In this document: positions 32,721-44,600 of the stretch, piece after piece
Position numbering within the stretch: position 1 is the stretch's first letter
How the letters are laid out: each line of letters opens with the position of its first letter
Assembly: GCF_014633365.1 (NCBI RefSeq)
Contig: NC_068338.1
Coordinates: forward strand, 13,216,616 to 13,280,615
From: Diospyros lotus
Taxonomy: Eukaryota; Streptophyta; Magnoliopsida; Ericales; Ebenaceae
Direction of reading: 5' to 3'
DNA: 64,000 bases
Notes under the pieces: generated by a model
Database searches by the model: none
Told to the model about the DNA's origin: nothing
The model's input: the letters and a program-made list of their open reading frames with translations, nothing else
Position numbers and translations under genes: made by a program

Positions 32721-33599
32721 GGCGTGGGTACACACAACATGCGGCTGTAATGATGCTGCTGCAGGCTGGCACAGAGCTAGGATCCAGTTTTGGCCGAGAT
32801 TGGGTCGTGGGTTGATGATAAGGTCGTGGGCCAAGATTGGGTCGTGGACTAAGACGAGGCTAAGGGACGAGATTGGGTAATTGGGTCGTGGTCTAAAGAC
32901 CAAGATTTTATTGGTACAGTCCACATCCCCCCAGGTCGGATGCTCGAGAAGCGAGCGTTCTAGCTAGAAAATGATGAGCTGGATAGATTTTGTTGCTTCT
33001 AACCAAGCATAAGAGTTGGGTTAGCGTTAGTACTCAGTTGGGATAGATGACTGAGCCAATGTGCGGCTTTATTTGGGCGGATGTGGGTCTTAAGGATACT
33101 TACAATTGGCTTGGTTCTTACAGTGAGGCGACACTTCTTCACGTTCTGGCTTGTGATGCGCGTGATTTCGAGATTTAAGGCCCTACGTTTGAGAAGTGGG
33201 ATGATGTGGGTAGATAACTGATAACCTTTTAGATTTGCGACAGGTGGCGACTTTATAGTAGTGGATCAACGACGGATGACCCTCGACCATTAGATGTGTC
33301 GTAAACACTGTTCAATGACCCTTATAAAGATCCCTTTTGGGATAGGGTTTTTACTCTTCATTTCCTTCAGTCTTCAAATTCTTGTGATTTTTTAAACTCT
33401 TGGTGTCTTTAAGGCCTTTTGTTGAAATTATGCTTCCTGATTGCGCTCTCCTTTCATGCACTTCTTTAATTAGGTAACTCCCCAAATTTGGAATCTTTTT
33501 GTTATAATAGATATGCGTTAGGGGGTTGTGGGAATTTTGCAAACCTCGTGAGTGGTTTATCTCTTTGCTCGCTCTCATGCCTGCATATTCTTTCTTGTA

Positions 33600-34430
33600 G
33601 GGCAAATGACACTGGCGTTTCACAAGAAAGATCTTAAGGAAGAGTTTGAGGAACTCTGTAAGGAGAAAAATGAACCTTCGTTGGGCTCTGTGGTGGTGGA
33701 TAAAGCAGTCGAGAAGGCCCTAACCGAGCCAACGTTAGCTTCCTCTATCGCACAACCCCTCCCTACAGTCGTTGCCACCAAGCCTTCAGTTTCTAGGCCT
33801 AGGTAGCCTATTATTTTTGAGGAGCTAGCTTGGCACAAGAAGCAACAAAAAGGTTCTAAAGGGAAGGCTCGACCGTCTGGCTGTTTGAGTTTTCCTGGGC
33901 CTGGGAGCTACTTGGTTTAGTTTCGGGACCTCGAATTCTAGAGTGACCTCTTTATTGATGCTTATCTTACCGCTGTCGGAGCAGAGGTTATTGGATCTCA
34001 GGTAACCACATGCGTTCCATCAGGTTGAGCGTCAGGTGCTCCAGCTTGTTGTAGATTGTCGATTGCTTGAGGTAGGTACCGTGACTCAACTCACTAAGAT
34101 AAAGGCGGACTACAAGGAAAAACTGAATCAGGCCCGAGAGTCAATAAAAGAGGAAGTCAGGAAAGCTGTGGAGGTGGCACTGCTGAGACAAATAAGCAGG
34201 TTAACGAGGCTGAACGTACAATTGGCTTTTTTCAAAGCCAGCTTGATGCTGTCGACGCGAAGTTGATAAGGCTGGAGGCAGAGGTGGCGATAGCCAAAGC
34301 TGAGGTGACCCCGAAGAAGATGAAGGCAAAGGCTAAGATGGCGATTGCTCGGTCTGAGATGGCAAGGGCGAAAGTTGAAGCGGAAGAGTCCAAAAATGAG
34401 GGGTACGAAGTGGCTCTGTCCCACGTTTAA
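33600..34430 (+). pseudogene. Degenerate coiled-coil ORF resembling the extra ORF of Tat-type gypsy elements
   Basis: After an acceptor-like TTTCTTGTAG the frame reads MTLAFHKKDLKEEFEELCKE, continuing to a Pro/Ser-rich stretch. A later frame (34036-34430) is strongly heptad-like (LTKIKADYKEKLNQARESI, then RLEAEVAIAKAEV). A short apparent intron or frame break lies at about 34000. Composition and order (Pro/Ser linker, then C-terminal coiled coil) mirror the spliced ORF at 38643-40952, so I infer a related element remnant. Upstream 32930-33350 looks like an LTR promoter (CTTATAAAGATCC at about 33320). Stops and frame breaks rule out an intact gene. Confidence 0.4.
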
Positions 34431-35675
34431 GCTATTTTCCTAGAGTTGGATCTCTTGGCCTTTGGTCTTCTTAGGGAAATTAAGACGACTGTCTTGTGGA
34501 CTTAGCAAATAGGAGTCAAGCCAAGTCGTGATTTTGTGTAATAGCATAGGCTTTTCGCATAAGTCATGCAACCTTGTTAGATGCCCCTTGTTCCATAATA
34601 AATTAATTCTTTTTCTCCCCTTTCGTAATGCTCTTTTTATGTTGTCTTTTTTCTTATGCCTGTCTTGTTCAGCCCCTATGATTCTGATGCTTTGACAGAC
34701 TCGCTATGCCCGGGGTCTGGTATCTGCAGGGTAGGGTCGACTTAGTAGGCTTCTCGGCCCCTTGGTCGGAGGCTCGCGTGGGGGAAATCAGAGCTTTGTA
34801 GGTGTTTTGCCAAGTTTTTTTTGAGTAATTTGGTACGAGGCTTGGCGGCCTGTTGAGCTATTTGGTCGGGTCTTTGATTTTGAGTTTGGAATGTTGTTTT
34901 GGCGCCTTTACTTAACTATGTGCAGGTTCTGGGAATCGAGGCGCCTGTTCGAGAATGTGAGGCGTCGTTTGTATGCATGGAACGACATGCTACCCTAGGT
35001 AGGGCAAGTTCATTTGGGTATTAATTGCAGGGTACGTGGCAGAATTGTGTTGGTCGTTGCTATCCGCTGGGTGTCCCGCACAACGCCTATTAATATGTGC
35101 TCCATTCGCATGTGCGTATCCTTTGCATTCGTCTTCGAACTATTCAATCGATAAATATGACCCCCCCCCGACACCCTAGTTTCATTTTCTCCATCCAAAA
35201 ATAGTTTCTTTCCTTCTCCAAAATACTTTCTCACTAAAATAATCCTCGATTATTTTTCAATTGAGAGAGATTTTAATTTCTTCCCTCCGATGAATAAGAG
35301 AATGATCAATTTTTGGTTCACCTAATAAGGTTAGTATTGTTTTGTACTGATTCTTGAAAAAGTGTTGTATCTTGAGAGACAAACGTCCACCTATCACATT
35401 AGCACCAGTGTAGGAGGTGAAATTTGTCTTAAAGAAATTTTTTCTCGACATACCTCACTTCATTCCAATTTTATTTTCTATTTTAAATCTCCTTTCTTCT
35501 ATGATTTATATTTAATTTTTATTGTTATTTTGCACTTTTTTCTAGTCAAAATTGAATTTTCCACAACATTCTTGAGATAGAAATAATGTTGGGACCAACT
35601 ACTAGTTTCAATCCATTCATCATGCCCTTGGCTTGAGAAACTTGAAAAATTTAACGACATAGAATTCAAGCGCTG
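34431..35675. other. Unassigned DNA, probably downstream part of the same decayed element
   Basis: There is no ORF with recognisable content. A C9 run is at about 35161-35169. Nothing further is supported. Confidence 0.35.
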
Positions 35676-37748
35676 TGTAACATTCGATATTTTGAAAAAT
35701 AATAATAATTAATTTATATATTTGAGATAATTTATTTATGATTTATTAAAAATTTGTGGCAATGTGGAATTTAATGGAGGACATTAAATTTTTGAATAGG
35801 GAAGTGACTGGTTTTTGAAATTTTCATAATTTAAGTATAAGGTTGGAATTTGAGAGTTTATTTAGTATAAAATTAATTGTTGCAAAAAAATAAATAAGGG
35901 GGTCTTGTAAGCTAATGATTATTAATATATAATTAATTATTGCTCATATATATATATGTATGTATGTATTGATGAAGCTTGTAGCTTGGTGGTCACAAGT
36001 GCGCAAAGTACTGGGGTAGGTTACGAGATCATTTCTCAATGGAAGCATTTGTTAGATTTTTGCTGGAAAAATATTGGAATATATTTCTAGTGAAGGAACT
36101 CAAAACGACGCCCGTTTTAGGAAAGCCACCAATTGTGCTCCATCATGTTGTTGTTGTATCCTGTTGCATTTTTTTATATTACATCTCCGTGAAAGTTGCA
36201 AAAATTCAAGTGATTTGTTGGCATTTTGTGATGCAAGTGGGATTAAATTGAGGGTTATTACAGTGATTGTGTGGTAAGTTTGGTAGCCAAGTGAAAAACC
36301 ACCTACATATAGAAGATGAATTTGAAATTGGATTAGAAAACGCTAGCCAGAGCGGGGAGAAATTAAAAAAACGAATAGGAGTAAGTGTGAAATAATTTGA
36401 AATTAGATGGAAGTTAGTATTTGGTAATATCTATTTAGATAATTCTTTTATCTTATTATGTGTAATTCTTGTTAAAGGAATATTGAGGACTAACACTAGT
36501 AATTTTGACGCTATGAAAACATTATTTTCAAAGGGACTATTAAGGCATCACGAACTGATTCGGTAAGGGTTCATATGTCTTTTTGTATAAATTTCATTGT
36601 CATGACTTGTATATAATGACAGGGGAGTGCTTAAGCATAAGATTATGAATTTTGGGGACAAAATAGAGCTCGTGTTGGGGTCCATAAAAAATCATATAAG
36701 GCCACCAAGAGTCTTGGATGAATGAGATAGACAAGCTTGCATGTATGATACACTTAATATTTTTTTATGTAGTCATGAATTACGATTTGCTATTTTTACA
36801 TATTGCTTTTAGTAGATCTTAGGACTTACCCCTTATCACTAACCACACAGATGGCTCAGGCCTTAATAAAGGAAAAGCAATGATAGTGGATAGTTCACCG
36901 ATGGACATGGTTGACCAACCATGAAAGGACTTTTGTTGTACTACAGGTTTTTTTTTAAGTGTTTTGTTTTTCCTGGTTTTGTATTAAATGTGTGTGGGAC
37001 AAATGAGATTTTAAGTTTGGAAATGGGGCCTAGAGTAAATTGTTGAAAATTAATTTTTAACTCAAAAAATTGAGCTTTCATCCTCAAGGCCTTGTACAAC
37101 ATGTTACTCAATTAAGTATCAAGTGTCTTCCATTACTTATTATTAATATTTGGGGCCTAGAGTAAATTGTTGAAAATTAATTTTTAATTCAAAAAATTGA
37201 GCTTTCATCCTCAAGGCCTTGTACAACATGTTACTCAATTAAGTATCAAGTGTCTTCCATTACTTATTATTAATATTTATTTTTCCTCCGGGCTTGAGTT
37301 CTTAGTGAGCGAAAGCGGCGAAACTTGAATCCCACCCAAGGTGCTTTAACATGTAAAGGCATAGCAGAGCTTCAAATTTGGCTAATAGCTGTGGTTGTAA
37401 CCGTGAGTTATGGTGGCACCCTGGATGTGGGACCGAAGGTGCCATAAGCTGATATCAAAGCCAAGTTAGAGATGTTAAAGCCTGGTTAAGGATGAGATCA
37501 CAAGTGCTAGAGTTGTAACTACAATGTAATGTACTGAGTAGCCTTAGGGATTTGGGAGTTTGTGAAAAATAATGATGGAATTGTGACTTGCATGAGTTGA
37601 AATAAGTTGTAACTATAAATGGTATTCTCCCCAGGCAGGCATGTGTTGGGATGTGGGTTTGTTTAGGAAATTTATTTCCTTAAATAAGCAAGTAGTGGGA
37701 TGTATGGTCCCCAAATTTGGCATTAAAAAATAAATAAGGGGAGGTATG
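35676..37748 (+). mobile_element. 5' LTR and leader remnant of a chromovirus (Tekay-like gypsy), plus orientation
   Basis: It starts TGTAACATTCGATATTTTG. The first about 390 bases (to about 36065) are closely related to 49103-49530, which follows a chromovirus integrase end, so the two are LTR copies of one family in the same orientation. The region also has the ACTTACCCCTTATCACTAAC string seen in long gypsy LTRs. The LTR end was not fixed. The Tat element inserted at 37749-37753. Confidence 0.55.
37025..37278. repeat. 127-bp tandem duplication
   Basis: Two copies (37025-37151 and 37152-37278) start GGGGCCTAGAGTAAATTG and differ by one base seen by eye (AACTCAA versus AATTCAA). The near identity shows a recent duplication inside an otherwise old LTR. 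Confidence 0.85.
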
Positions 37749-37753
37749 TATAT

Positions 37754-38237
37754 TGATGATAGATTTTCTGAACTGGTAGCCGCACGTTCCCTTCTTGCCT
37801 CTCCGAAAGTACCTGCAATGGAGACGGGGCTTGCTCCCCCGGTCGATCTCCGATGATTAAGTTAGTCCTTGATCCAGGATTAATTGTCCCTTTTAAACTA
37901 TATCTCTCAGAAAAGGATAAGAAGAATCTCCCACCTTTTTCTCTTACCTTTTCTCGGGATAGGGATCATAGAGGGATCTTCGGGATCTCCCTTCCGCCTT
38001 CTTCGAAACTTTCCCGATAAAGATTTCGCGATAATATCCGTCTCCGAGGAGTTCGGGATAGCTATTGCCTCCGTGACCTTCGGTGGGTTAGCCTGTTCCT
38101 GAGGTCTCGGAGATTTCTTTACTGAGTGCTTATCCGATTGACGTGGCGATGCTTGTCTGCCATGTATCTTTTGACCGCCACTAGGTATCCGTATCCGTCT
38201 TGGCGTAATTATGGGACCGAAGGCGTTCTCCTCATCA
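37754..38237 (-). repeat. Left (3') LTR of the Tat element
   Basis: 484 bases, 98 percent identical by eye to 47051-47534. Confidence 0.9.
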
Positions 38238-38254
38238 CTTGCCCCCCCACTCCT
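38238..38254 (-). promoter_or_regulatory. Polypurine tract of the Tat element
   Basis: The minus strand reads GGAGTGGGGGGGCAAG immediately before the 3' LTR start TGATGAGG. Confidence 0.8.
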
Positions 38255-38642
38255 TGAGCTCTTCGGCTTGAAGGGCTTGAGGAGTAGTAAAGCTCCTGAG
38301 GCTCTTCCCTCTAACTTCTTCTTTTCCTTTCTTCTCTCTTTTTTTTTTTTTTTTTTTTTTGCGTGTCTGGCGGACGCTAAAATCGATCGATTTTGACGGC
38401 GGTATCCCTTCCCTATGCGTTGTCCGAGGCCTTTTCGTCTTTCGAGCTCTGTCAGTGCGGGGTGATCAATGCTCATTATTGCTCGTCCTTTGGTCTCTTA
38501 TTCCCACAGTTTGAACTTTTAAAATGGGAACTCCTCAGTCCCTCTACTTCTCTTTCCGCACGACTTTCCTTCAGTTTTAGCTTTTCTTGTGCCGGCAAGC
38601 GTTTTCCACTTCTTCCGCCTCTCTTTCTTCTAGCTCTTTGCC

Positions 38643-40952
38643 ATGGCGATAATTGGTTCTGGGAGGTTTAATCCCGCCGGCGCAGAGCTTATTGAGTGGG
38701 AAAAACACCCTGCTGCCTCGATTCCATGCCAATGGATGAGCCAGACGGAATGCCAACAGTTCAGAGAAAAGTACAACGTCCCCGAAGAATGGGAGGTAGA
38801 GTTCAATAGCCATTTACGAGCATGTCATCCCGTCGCCGGCCGCCTCTGCATTTATAAGTGTGCTTTTGACAGAGGCTTTCGGCTTCTTCCCTGAAGAAGA
38901 GTGATGTCCTTACTTCAACATCTCACTATCGCTCCCGCCCAACTATCTCCCTTTGGATGGCGATACTTGATGGGGTTCCTCCTTATTTGTCATTCTGGCA
39001 AAATTGAGCCAACTGGGGACCTCTTCGACTATTTCTTCACGACCAACCGCGACCCCGGAGGGTGGATCTCCATCTCCCATCGAATCGTGAAAGATGGCCG
39101 TCTCCTCGCCTGCAAGGGATACTTCGGACTTGAGATTTCTGCCTCGACTCTCATGCAATCTGGCGGGTCGAAAGATTCTGATGATTGGAAGGAGCGTTTC
39201 GTTTTCGTCCACCCCAGGCCATCCGGCTCTTCTCAAGAGATCTGGTCTGTCTGCAACGAGTGGACTCTAGACACTAAGCACAAGCGTCCGAGCGTCGAGA
39301 CCATTGAAGATTTCGCCTGCCGACTTATGAAGAACAGTCGGAACTGGGAAGAATGATGGCTTTCCAATCCCAGCCTTACCCAAGCAGGTTTGGACGGCGA
39401 GAACTGTGAGCTCTTCTTCTTTCATCTTTTTCTTTTACCCTCTCTTCTTCCTTTGTCTGTACTTGATTTTCGTTGTTATCTCTTTCTTAGTTGAAGAGGT
39501 CTGGGAGATATCGTATTCTACTATCACCAAAGGAATGATTTTGGACTTCCCTAGGAGTAAGGGCCCCTCGGCATCTTCCAGCAACCAGAGAGTGTCGGAG
39601 AGGGCTGCGCCTCCCGAGCGAGTTCCAAATAGCAAGAAGAATAATAAGAAAAACTCATTACCGTCCAGGTCGCGAAGAGCGGTGGAGGAAGATCCTGGGA
39701 CCTTCCAAGAGGCTTCTAAGAGGGGCGTTGCTGGGGGTTCGGGGGACCCATCTTCCCAGCTCCTCACTTCTCAGACCAGAGACTCTCCGACCGCGCGGCG
39801 AGAAGCCTCTACCATGCCTGCGCCCTTGCCGATCTCTCACGAAGACGATTCAGCGACCATCGCACAGGTGCTTGCTGTGGCTCGCGCAGAGGCTCAGAAA
39901 AGGCAAACCTTGGCAGGTACGGAGTCCAGTGCTACGCCTCCCAGCATCCCTATCAGTTCGATTTTTAAACGAATTTTAACGCCATTAGCACTAGCGGGGC
40001 GTTCGGAGCTGACGGGGGAGGCTTCGCTGGAGGAGGCTTCGGCGTTGTCGACGAAGGAGATTTTAGCACGCCGAACGAAGCATCGTAGGATGGAGGCCAC
40101 CTCCCCAGCTGCTACTCCCTCCGAGCCTCCGGCTCCTGAAGCCACCAATGCTCCTTCAACAGCTTTAGTCCTACCGGAGACCCTACGAACTCCGAATGAA
40201 ATCGACTATTGCGCCGAGATTCTGAAGGTGCGACTGTACTCCTTTCTCTTTTGACTTTGCCCTTTTTCTATGCGAGTAGGTCTTAATCTATATTCTATTT
40301 TTTACTTCCTCAGAACCTTACAGAGTTCCAAGGTCTGGTCTCTCGGCGAGAATCCGAACTTCGAGCCCGGATCATTTCCCTGGAGTCTGAGGTCGAAAGG
40401 CTTCGGGGCTTTGAGTCTTTTTCCTCCCAACTGTCGAGTCTCGAGCACCGTGTTCATATTTTAACTAAGTCTGTTGAGCTGGCGCAAGAAGATGCCCGAC
40501 TTGCCAACGAAGCCGAAGCTCAAGTGCGCGAGGATTTGGAGTTGGTCCAGAAAAACATGCTTGAGGCTAATCAGGCCAATTCCCGACTTGGGGAGGAGCT
40601 GGACTCCACTAAGGTTGTTAATCACCAACTTCAGGAGGATATAAAAAGACTTACTCTAGAGCTGAAGGAAGCCAAGAATGGACAGGTCGAAGCGTTGGAG
40701 TCTTATTCTCGGTGCAAAGAAGACCTTCGCACTGCTCATGTCCAACTCCAATCTGCCCTCAAGGATGCCCAAGTGGCTTTTCAAAATAGTCGTGAGGATT
40801 TCCGAAGTTCCAAAGCTTATGCTGCGGAACTAGAAGGAGTTCTTCGGGGCGGGTTCGAGCATATGAGAAAACTCATCAAAGAGCGCTTCCCGAACCTGGA
40901 TGTAGACTCCATCCCCTTCGATGTTGTCGCCGCCTTGTCCTCTTTAGAGTAG
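38643..40952 (+). pseudogene. Spliced antisense additional ORF of the Tat element (three exons; gypsy-type transposon domain plus coiled coil)
   Basis: My exon model is 38643-39405, 39491-40227 and 40314-40952, with donors ACT/GTGAGC and AAG/GTGCGA and acceptors TTCTTAG and TTCCTCAG. The summed length is 2139 bases, exactly 713 codons, and phases match at both junctions. The start is ATGG with context TTGCC. The N-terminal exon contains PAQLSPFGWRYLMGFLLICH, DPGGWISISHR and DDWKERFVFVHP. I associate this with the Pfam 'putative gypsy type transposon' domain. Exon 2 is Pro/Ser/Arg-rich and exon 3 is a long coiled coil ending VVAALSSLE. It runs opposite to and converges on pol. Two in-frame stops (TGA at 38892 and 39354) make this copy a pseudogene. 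Function is unknown; a promoter on this strand is implied but not seen. Confidence 0.7.
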
Positions 40953-41089
40953 ACATTTTTGTATTCAAACCTGTTGTCGTAATAATAAAAGTGTTAGATT
41001 TTTCACACAATTTTCTTTCGCTACCGCCTTTTTGTTTTCTTGTTTCCTTTGTTTTTTGTCGAAAACAAGAAAAGGAAGGCCGTTTGGGA

Positions 41090-41455
41090 TCAGGCTTGAT
41101 CCTTCCTTTTTTACCACCCCTGCTTATCGCAGGACTTGGTCTTCGTCGCTTGTTGTCGCTTGCTCAAAAGGGCTCGGCTCCGGTCCCCCAAGGATCGTGC
41201 CTGATCCCCGTAATCTTAAGCCTTTCAAGGATCATATCTGATTCCTTGTCTTTGCCGGGGGTTCGGACCCTCCGAGGATCACATCTGATCCTTTGTTTTT
41301 GTCGGGGGCTCGGACCCCCCGAGGATCATATCTGATCCTTTGTTTTTGTCGGGGGTTTGGACCCCCCGAGGATCATATCTGATTCTTTGCTTTTGTCGGG
41401 GGTTCGGATCCCCCGAGGATCACATCTGATCCTTTGTTATCGTTGAGGGGTCTAG
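41090..41455. repeat. Tandem repeat with two hairpins per 47-base unit, between convergent ORFs
   Basis: Four clear units (from about 41258) and more degenerate ones upstream have the core GTCGGGGGTTCGGACCCCCC followed by GAGGATCACATCTGATCC. Each unit can form a G5/C5 stem and a GGATCA/TGATCC stem. It lies between the antisense ORF stop (40952) and the pol stop (41654), the place where Tat-type elements carry satellite-like arrays. Confidence 0.8.
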
Positions 41456-41653
41456 CCCCATTGAGGGTATGTCAATTCTTCCCTTTTACTCTGATGTGCC
41501 TTCCCAAATCTTTGGAAATGATGAGTTTTTACACATAGGAGAAAAAATGAATTTATTCCTGGATAGCATACGCAAAGCAACAAAAAGAAAAAATGCCAAG
41601 ACATGTAATGGAAAATTATTACTAACAGATCATATGCAGATAATAAAGAGTTA

Positions 41654-44600
41654 TCACTGATAGAACTTCCTCAAGTTCTACACGTTCCATGCTTTTTTCA
41701 CCGGTGTACCCTCGAGGGTGTGTAGTTTGTATGCCCCCGGGCTGAGAACCTCTATTACTTTGCAAGGACCTTCCCAATTTGGTGTTAACTTATTTGTTTC
41801 GCGGGCTCCCTGAACATCTGCTCGCCTTAATACCAAATCTCCTGGTAGAAAATTTCGTGCTCTTACTCGTCGATTGTAGTATCTCTTTATGCGCTGATTA
41901 TAAGCAGCTTGTCGAATCCTCGCTTGATCACGAAATTCATCAAGGAGGTCTAGGTTGTCCCTCAAACTTTGCTCATTGGATTCCGGGTCAAACAGCTCTA
42001 CTCGTAGCGTAGGTACTCCAATTTCAACTGGGATTAACGCTTCTGAGCCGTAGCATAGACTGAAAGGAGTTTCTCCTATGGAGACCTTCATTGTGGTTCG
42101 GTAGGACCACAAGATGCTCGATAGTTCTTCCACCTAGCTACCCTTCGCCTTATCTACTCGTGTTTTTAAACCGCGCAACAGAGTCCTGTTGGCGAGTTCA
42201 ATTTGGCCATTAGCCTGTGGATGAGCTACAGAGGTGAATTGTTGCCTGATTCCCAACTCCTGGCACCATTCTCGAACAGACCGATCAGAAAACTGGGTGC
42301 CGTTGTCTGAGATCAACACCCGAGGAACTTCGAAGCGACAGACTACATTCTTCCATAGAAATTGTTTCACCCACCGAGAAGTAATGGAGGCCACTACTTC
42401 AGCTTCGACCCACTTTGTGAAATAATCAATAGCAGCCATGATATATTTGACTTGTCCAGCTGCTGGGGGAAAAGGCCCCAGGATGTCGATACCCCATTGA
42501 GCGAAGGGGCATGGTGTAGCGAGATGAGTTAGTGCGACTGCCGGCACATGGACCAAATTAGACGTTTTCTGGCATCGATCGCAAGTCCTGACTAGCTGCT
42601 CGGAATCTCGTACCATCATTGGCCAATAACACCCCTGCCGTAGGGCCTTTTGACTAAGAGCCCGAGCCCCAATGTGGTTTCCACATATTCCTTCTTGAAT
42701 CTCCCGTAGGATATAATCTGCTTCGCGAGGGTCGGATACATTTGAGTAGCGGTTGTGAAAAAGACCTTCTGTATAGTTCCCCACTAACTAATACGAAATT
42801 TCGGGCTTTTCGTTTGACCTCCCGTGCCTCCGAGTCGTCTTCGGGGAGTTTCTCTTCTCTCAAATATAACAACAGGGGGTCCATCCAGCTAGGCTCGTCA
42901 TCGACATATAACTAGTCCGCGACTTCTTCGATACTCTTTTGTGGAAGAGATTCGATCCGAATTTCCTGAGAGCTCGTAGGGAAAGAGGAAGAAGCGATTC
43001 GGGACAGCAAGTCCGCCTCTGTATTCATAGCCTGAGGGACGTACTCTACCTTTACGTGTTGGAAACGTGCCATCAGCTCTTTGACTATGGTCAAGTATCG
43101 CGCCATGTGACTTTCTCGGGCTTCATATTCTCCATTCACCTGCTGCACCACTAAGTTAGAATCTGAACTCACCTCGACGTTTTGAGCTCCCAATTGCTCA
43201 GCCAATCTCAGCCCAGCCAATAAGGCCTCATATTCTGCTTCATTGTTAGATGCTCGGAATTCAAAATGTAACGCATAAGGCCATATTTGCCCTTCGGGAC
43301 TTTTTATCATTAATCCTGCTCCATCACCGCCCGAGGTCGAGCTTCCATCTACCGCCACCAACCATGGTCTCTGATTTTCTTTGGGGCCTTCGGGAGCTCC
43401 TATCCCTTCGGTGATGAAGTCTGCTAACGACTGCGCCTTAATGGCCGGTCGCGGCCTATACTCAATGTCGAAGGCGGTGAGCTCCACTGCCCACTTCAAC
43501 ATCCGACCTGAAAGCTCTGGCTTGCTAAGAACCTGCTTCAAAGGTTGATTAGTAAGCACTATAATCGTATGAGCTTGAAAGTAGGGTTGGAGTTTCTCGC
43601 CGATGTTATTAAGGCGAAAGCCAGTTTTTCCATAGAAAGATACCGAACCTTGGCTCCCGATAATCGTTTACTCGCATAATAAACGGGCCTCTGGATCTTA
43701 TTTTCTTCTCGTATCAATACCGAGCTTACGGCCTCATTGGCCACCGCCAGATATATGTATAATGGTTCTCCGGGCTTCGGCTTGGTAAGAACCGGGGGTG
43801 TGGCTAGGTGCTCCTTCAGCTTTTCGAAAGCTCGCTGGCATTCAGAATTCCATTCGAAGTTGTTTGCTTTCGATAAGACCTTGTAGAAAGGAAGGCCTTT
43901 TTTCTGCCAAACGAGAAAGGAATCTGCCAAGGGCTGTCATCCTGCCCGTAAGGCTCTGTACCTCTTTCACATTCCTCGAGACTGGCATATCCATGATAGC
44001 TTTGACCTTCGCAGGGTTTACCTCGATCCCTCGGTGGTGTACTATGTAGCCCAGGAACTTTCCTGCAGAAACGCCGAAAGCACATTTGATAGGATTAAGT
44101 TTCATATGGAACTTACGAAGGGTTTTGAAGCATTCGTCCAGATCCTCCGGATGACATTCGGCTACCAGGCTTTTTACCAGCATGTCGTCGACGTATGCCT
44201 CCATATTTCTCCCGAGCTGTTGGTGAAAAAGCTTATTTACCAAGCGTTGGTAAGTGGCTCCTGCGTTCTTTAAACCGAAAGGCATTACGGTGTAGCAGTA
44301 GGTTGCCTTGTTGGTGATGAATGCCGTCTTCTCCTGGTCCTCCGGGTGCAATGGAATCTGGTGATATCCCTGAAAAGCATCTAGGAAACTCATGAGCGAA
44401 CATCCAGCAGTTCCATCAATTAGGGCGTCAATCCTCGGGAGTAGGTAACTATCATTTGGGCAGGCTTTGTTAAGATCGGTGAAATCGATACAAAGTCTCC
44501 ACTTGCTCTGCCCTTTGGGAACCAGCACGACATTTGCTAACCAATCTGGATAATCCACCTCCCGAATGTGGCGCGCATCTGCTAACTTTGCGATCTCCTC

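Noticed and set aside
37907..38476. 189-codon minus-strand ORF crossing the Tat 3' LTR, with a sister at 47204-47584
   Set aside because: It runs through LTR and PPT sequence and ends in a poly-Lys stretch from a T run; the repeated part is simply the LTR.
38893..39236. Minus-strand ORFs within 38.6-40.2 kb
   Set aside because: Shadows of the plus-strand additional ORF, which has coherent domain content and splicing.
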